In this document: one piece after another, positions 62,394 through 64,000 of the stretch | How the letters are laid out: the number at the start of each line of letters is the position of its first letter | How positions within the stretch are numbered: position 1 is the first letter of the stretch | Assembly (NCBI RefSeq): GCF_000265425.1 | Contig: NC_018014.1 | Coordinates: forward strand, 248,001 to 312,000 | DNA length: 64,000 nucleotides | Origin: Terriglobus roseus DSM 18391 | GTDB taxonomy: Bacteria; Acidobacteriota; Terriglobia; Terriglobales; Acidobacteriaceae | Direction: 5' to 3' | Position numbers and translations under genes: made by a program | Notes under the pieces: generated by a model | What the model saw: the letters and a program-made list of their open reading frames with translations, nothing else | What the model was told of the DNA's origin: nothing | Databases searched by the model: none

Positions 62394-62508
62394 CTCGCGG
62401 GGCCTTTGCCGGATGGCTGTCCCTGCTCGTTTGATGTGCAAAGAAATCCCTTTGCATGGTGAGCGAGGGGCCGGTCGCTGGTTGCGATGGGCTAACCGTG
62501 GGAAAAGG

Positions 62509-63354
62509 TCAGGCTGTGCGGCCGGCGACCCAGTCCACCATGGCGGGGAGCAGGGAACCCATGCGCGATTCTGTCGCGGGTTGCGGCAGGAGACGGAGCA
62601 GGTGCTGCGTGCGTTCGTACTCCACCTGCTTGGCGGAGGGTTCGCCGGTGCCGTCATCGTCCAGCTCGTCATCGCGGTGCTGGTAGAGGCGGCCGAGGGC
62701 TTCGCCGAAGCCACGGAACTGCTCGGCGACTTCAACCGACTGGCCGGCGCAGATGGCGGCTGCTTCGCAGCAGAAGCCCATCAGCGGCGCTGTTTTTTGC
62801 GCGTTTGCCGTGACGGCGCCGGCGAGGTCCAGAAACTGGCCGCCTGCCAGACCGGCTGCGCCGCAGCTTTCTGCGAAGCGAAGGGTCAGTTGCGAGCGGC
62901 GTTCTGCGTCGATGCCGGATGTGGGCGATGACAGCAGGTGAACCGCACGCAGGACGAGAGAGAGACCCGCGAGGACGGCGGTCGCTTCGTCGGTGGCGCG
63001 GTAGAGCGAGGGTGCCGAGCGGCGAACTTCGGAGGCGTCCATGCAGGGCAGGTCGTCGAAGACGAGCGAGGCGGCGTGCGCCATCTCTGCCGCGGCGCCG
63101 ACGGTACGCGCCTGTTCCTCGGGCAGACCCAGCAGGTCAAAGCAGGCGGCGACCAGGAAAGGCCGAAAGCGCTTGGCGCTGCCGAAGAGGGCGTAATGCT
63201 CCGCGCGGCTGAGTTCCGGCGGGCCGTCCCCCTGCAGCAGGCTGGCGAGACTGGCTTCCGTCTCATCGGCGAAGGCGCGAAGCCGTTGCTCCACGGGCGA
63301 CTCGCCCGGTGTGGCGGACGTCACCGGTTCCGCGACTTTGTGTACAGAGGCCAA
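62509..63354 (-). CDS. Polyprenyl diphosphate synthase (IspA/GGPPS type)
   Basis: Trans-prenyltransferase of 281 residues that would lengthen isoprenoid chains from IPP. The first Asp-rich motif is FDDLPCMD (DDxxxxD, as in IspA and bacterial GGPP synthases), the second HRDDELDDD. The usual GGKRxRP near the start is changed to GSAKRFRP. Product length (C15 or C20) cannot be decided. The 275-base gap to the next gene holds nothing I can name. Confidence 0.82.
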   Translation of the reverse strand: MASVHKVAEPVTSATPGESPVEQRLRAFADETEASLASLLQGDGPPELSRAEHYALFGSAKRFRPFLVAACFDLLGLPEEQARTVGAAAEMAHAASLVFDDLPCMDASEVRRSAPSLYRATDEATAVLAGLSLVLRAVHLLSSPTSGIDAERRSQLTLRFAESCGAAGLAGGQFLDLAGAVTANAQKTAPLMGFCCEAAAICAGQSVEVAEQFRGFGEALGRLYQHRDDELDDDGTGEPSAKQVEYERTQHLLRLLPQPATESRMGSLLPAMVDWVAGRTA

Positions 63355-63629
63355 ACAGCTTCCAATCCCGGCCGATCTCTCGGCCAGTTCGATCTGGAGT
63401 CACAGGCTGCTAGCCGCGACGTTCCGCAGCTACGCGAATGCTCACCGCTAGAATACCCGCCAGCGGACCGAGTCGGAATTACCGACCGGGAGATCGTGGC
63501 CGGTAAGATCTTCCAAACCCGAGCCGGCTGAGGTCTCCAGGGGGTCGCGGCGGGTCCTGGCAACGATTCCCATCCGCCGCTTCCCGTTGAGAATATGCGG
63601 TTTGCCGTCTGTCGGATCGTCTGATTCTG

Positions 63630-64000
63630 CTACGCCCGGCGGGCCGCGGCGTAAATATTGGCGATGTGCTGCATATCGCGCAGGCCCTCTTCGCCGTTGG
63701 GACCGGGTTCCTTGTCCTCCAAAATGCAGCGGGAGAAGTAGTCGCTTTCGACGGCGAACTGTGCGGGATCCTTGCTGTTGTCGGCCTGCGTCTCTTCCTG
63801 GCGGCCGGGGCCGGCGGGCAGCCTGTGCGTCACCGTCATGTGGATGCCTTCGTAGTTGAAGCCGAAGATCTCCATGGTGCCCTTGCTGCCGTGGATGCGC
63901 GTGACGCCCTCCATGTTGGCGCCGTAGGTGGTGTTGCAGACGGCGATGACGCCGGAGGGGAACTTCATCGTCCAGCCCAGTGTCTCTTCGACGCCCTTGA
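63630..64000 (-). CDS. Gfo/Idh/MocA-family oxidoreductase, C-terminal part (cut by window edge)
   Basis: The C-terminal 120 or so residues of a Gfo/Idh/MocA enzyme; the open frame continues past 64000. VIAVCNTTYGANMEGVTRIHGSKGTMEIFGF is the typical C-domain sheet and EEGLRDMQHIANIYAAAR the C-terminal helix. ATG at 63968 is not the true start. NAD(P) binding would lie beyond the edge. Confidence 0.82.
   Translation of the reverse strand, partial: KGVEETLGWTMKFPSGVIAVCNTTYGANMEGVTRIHGSKGTMEIFGFNYEGIHMTVTHRLPAGPGRQEETQADNSKDPAQFAVESDYFSRCILEDKEPGPNGEEGLRDMQHIANIYAAARRA

Noticed and set aside
1..64000. tRNA, rRNA, CRISPR arrays, prophage, transposase or integrase genes
   Set aside because: No tRNA-like T-arm, spaced identical repeats or recognisable recombinase or transposase domain was found; the repeat units seen are palindromic and intergenic, or a short tandem array.

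Overview
The window reads as a stretch of chromosome from a diderm, high-GC soil bacterium, most likely Acidobacteriota of the Terriglobia/Acidobacteriales type (Granulicella, Terriglobus or Edaphobacter relatives). This is inferred from gene style (BamA, LptD, Tat-exported Gfo/Idh/MocA and lactonase proteins, S9 peptidase, DUF3060, SLBB export protein) and from dense palindromic repeats between genes; no 16S gene or marker search is available. Nearly all of it is ordinary chromosome. No CRISPR array, tRNA, rRNA, phage block or transposase gene was seen.

Layout. 0-10 kb: GT2 glycosyltransferase, Y-family polymerase, DtxR-type regulator with a tandem repeat array at its 3' end, lipoprotein, S9 peptidase, TrmJ, MBL hydrolase, double cyclophilin. 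10-17 kb: Rieske oxygenase, SPFH protein with a small membrane partner, DUF4126 protein, Tat-exported TIM-barrel protein, then an ankyrin/DUF6438 gene caught between rnpB (RNase P RNA) and a second 29-bp copy of the rnpB 3' end. 17-28 kb: bamA, disulfide oxidoreductase, sugar transferase, Wza-like SLBB protein, glyA and two tiny hydrophobic ORFs. 28-36 kb: trpE, flavin reductase, secreted protein, trpG, FecR-like protein, efp, epoxide-hydrolase-like protein, acyP, apt, GNAT. 36-40 kb: three related PF10282 lactonases on one strand with an 88-residue unknown. 40-53 kb: TPR protein, xseA-glmM, Crp/Fnr regulator, alr, ArnT-like GT39, RDD protein, lptD. 53-64 kb: frr, two type II toxin-antitoxin modules, DUF3060 protein, lipA, Gfo/Idh/MocA, cytochrome c with overlapping hydrolase, MscS channel, polyprenyl synthase, and a Gfo/Idh/MocA gene cut by the right edge.

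Functionally, the envelope genes dominate: BamA and LptD build the outer membrane, GlmM and Alr feed peptidoglycan, the sugar transferase, SLBB protein and glycosyltransferases serve surface polysaccharide, and several Tat or Sec exported enzymes probably handle sugars outside the cytoplasm. The tryptophan entry enzyme is encoded by trpE and trpG separated by two other genes.

The most unusual observations are two places where an accessory gene lies between a neighbour's 3' end and a second copy of that same 3' end: rnpB with the ankyrin gene, and a DUF3060 gene with a toxin-antitoxin pair. Next are a pair of micropeptide ORFs sharing a Pro-Cys-[Tyr/Phe]-Ile-Ala motif, the tandem repeat that carries the last codons of the DtxR-type gene, a compact repeat with perfect 17-bp inverted ends, and an EF-P with Asn at its modification site.
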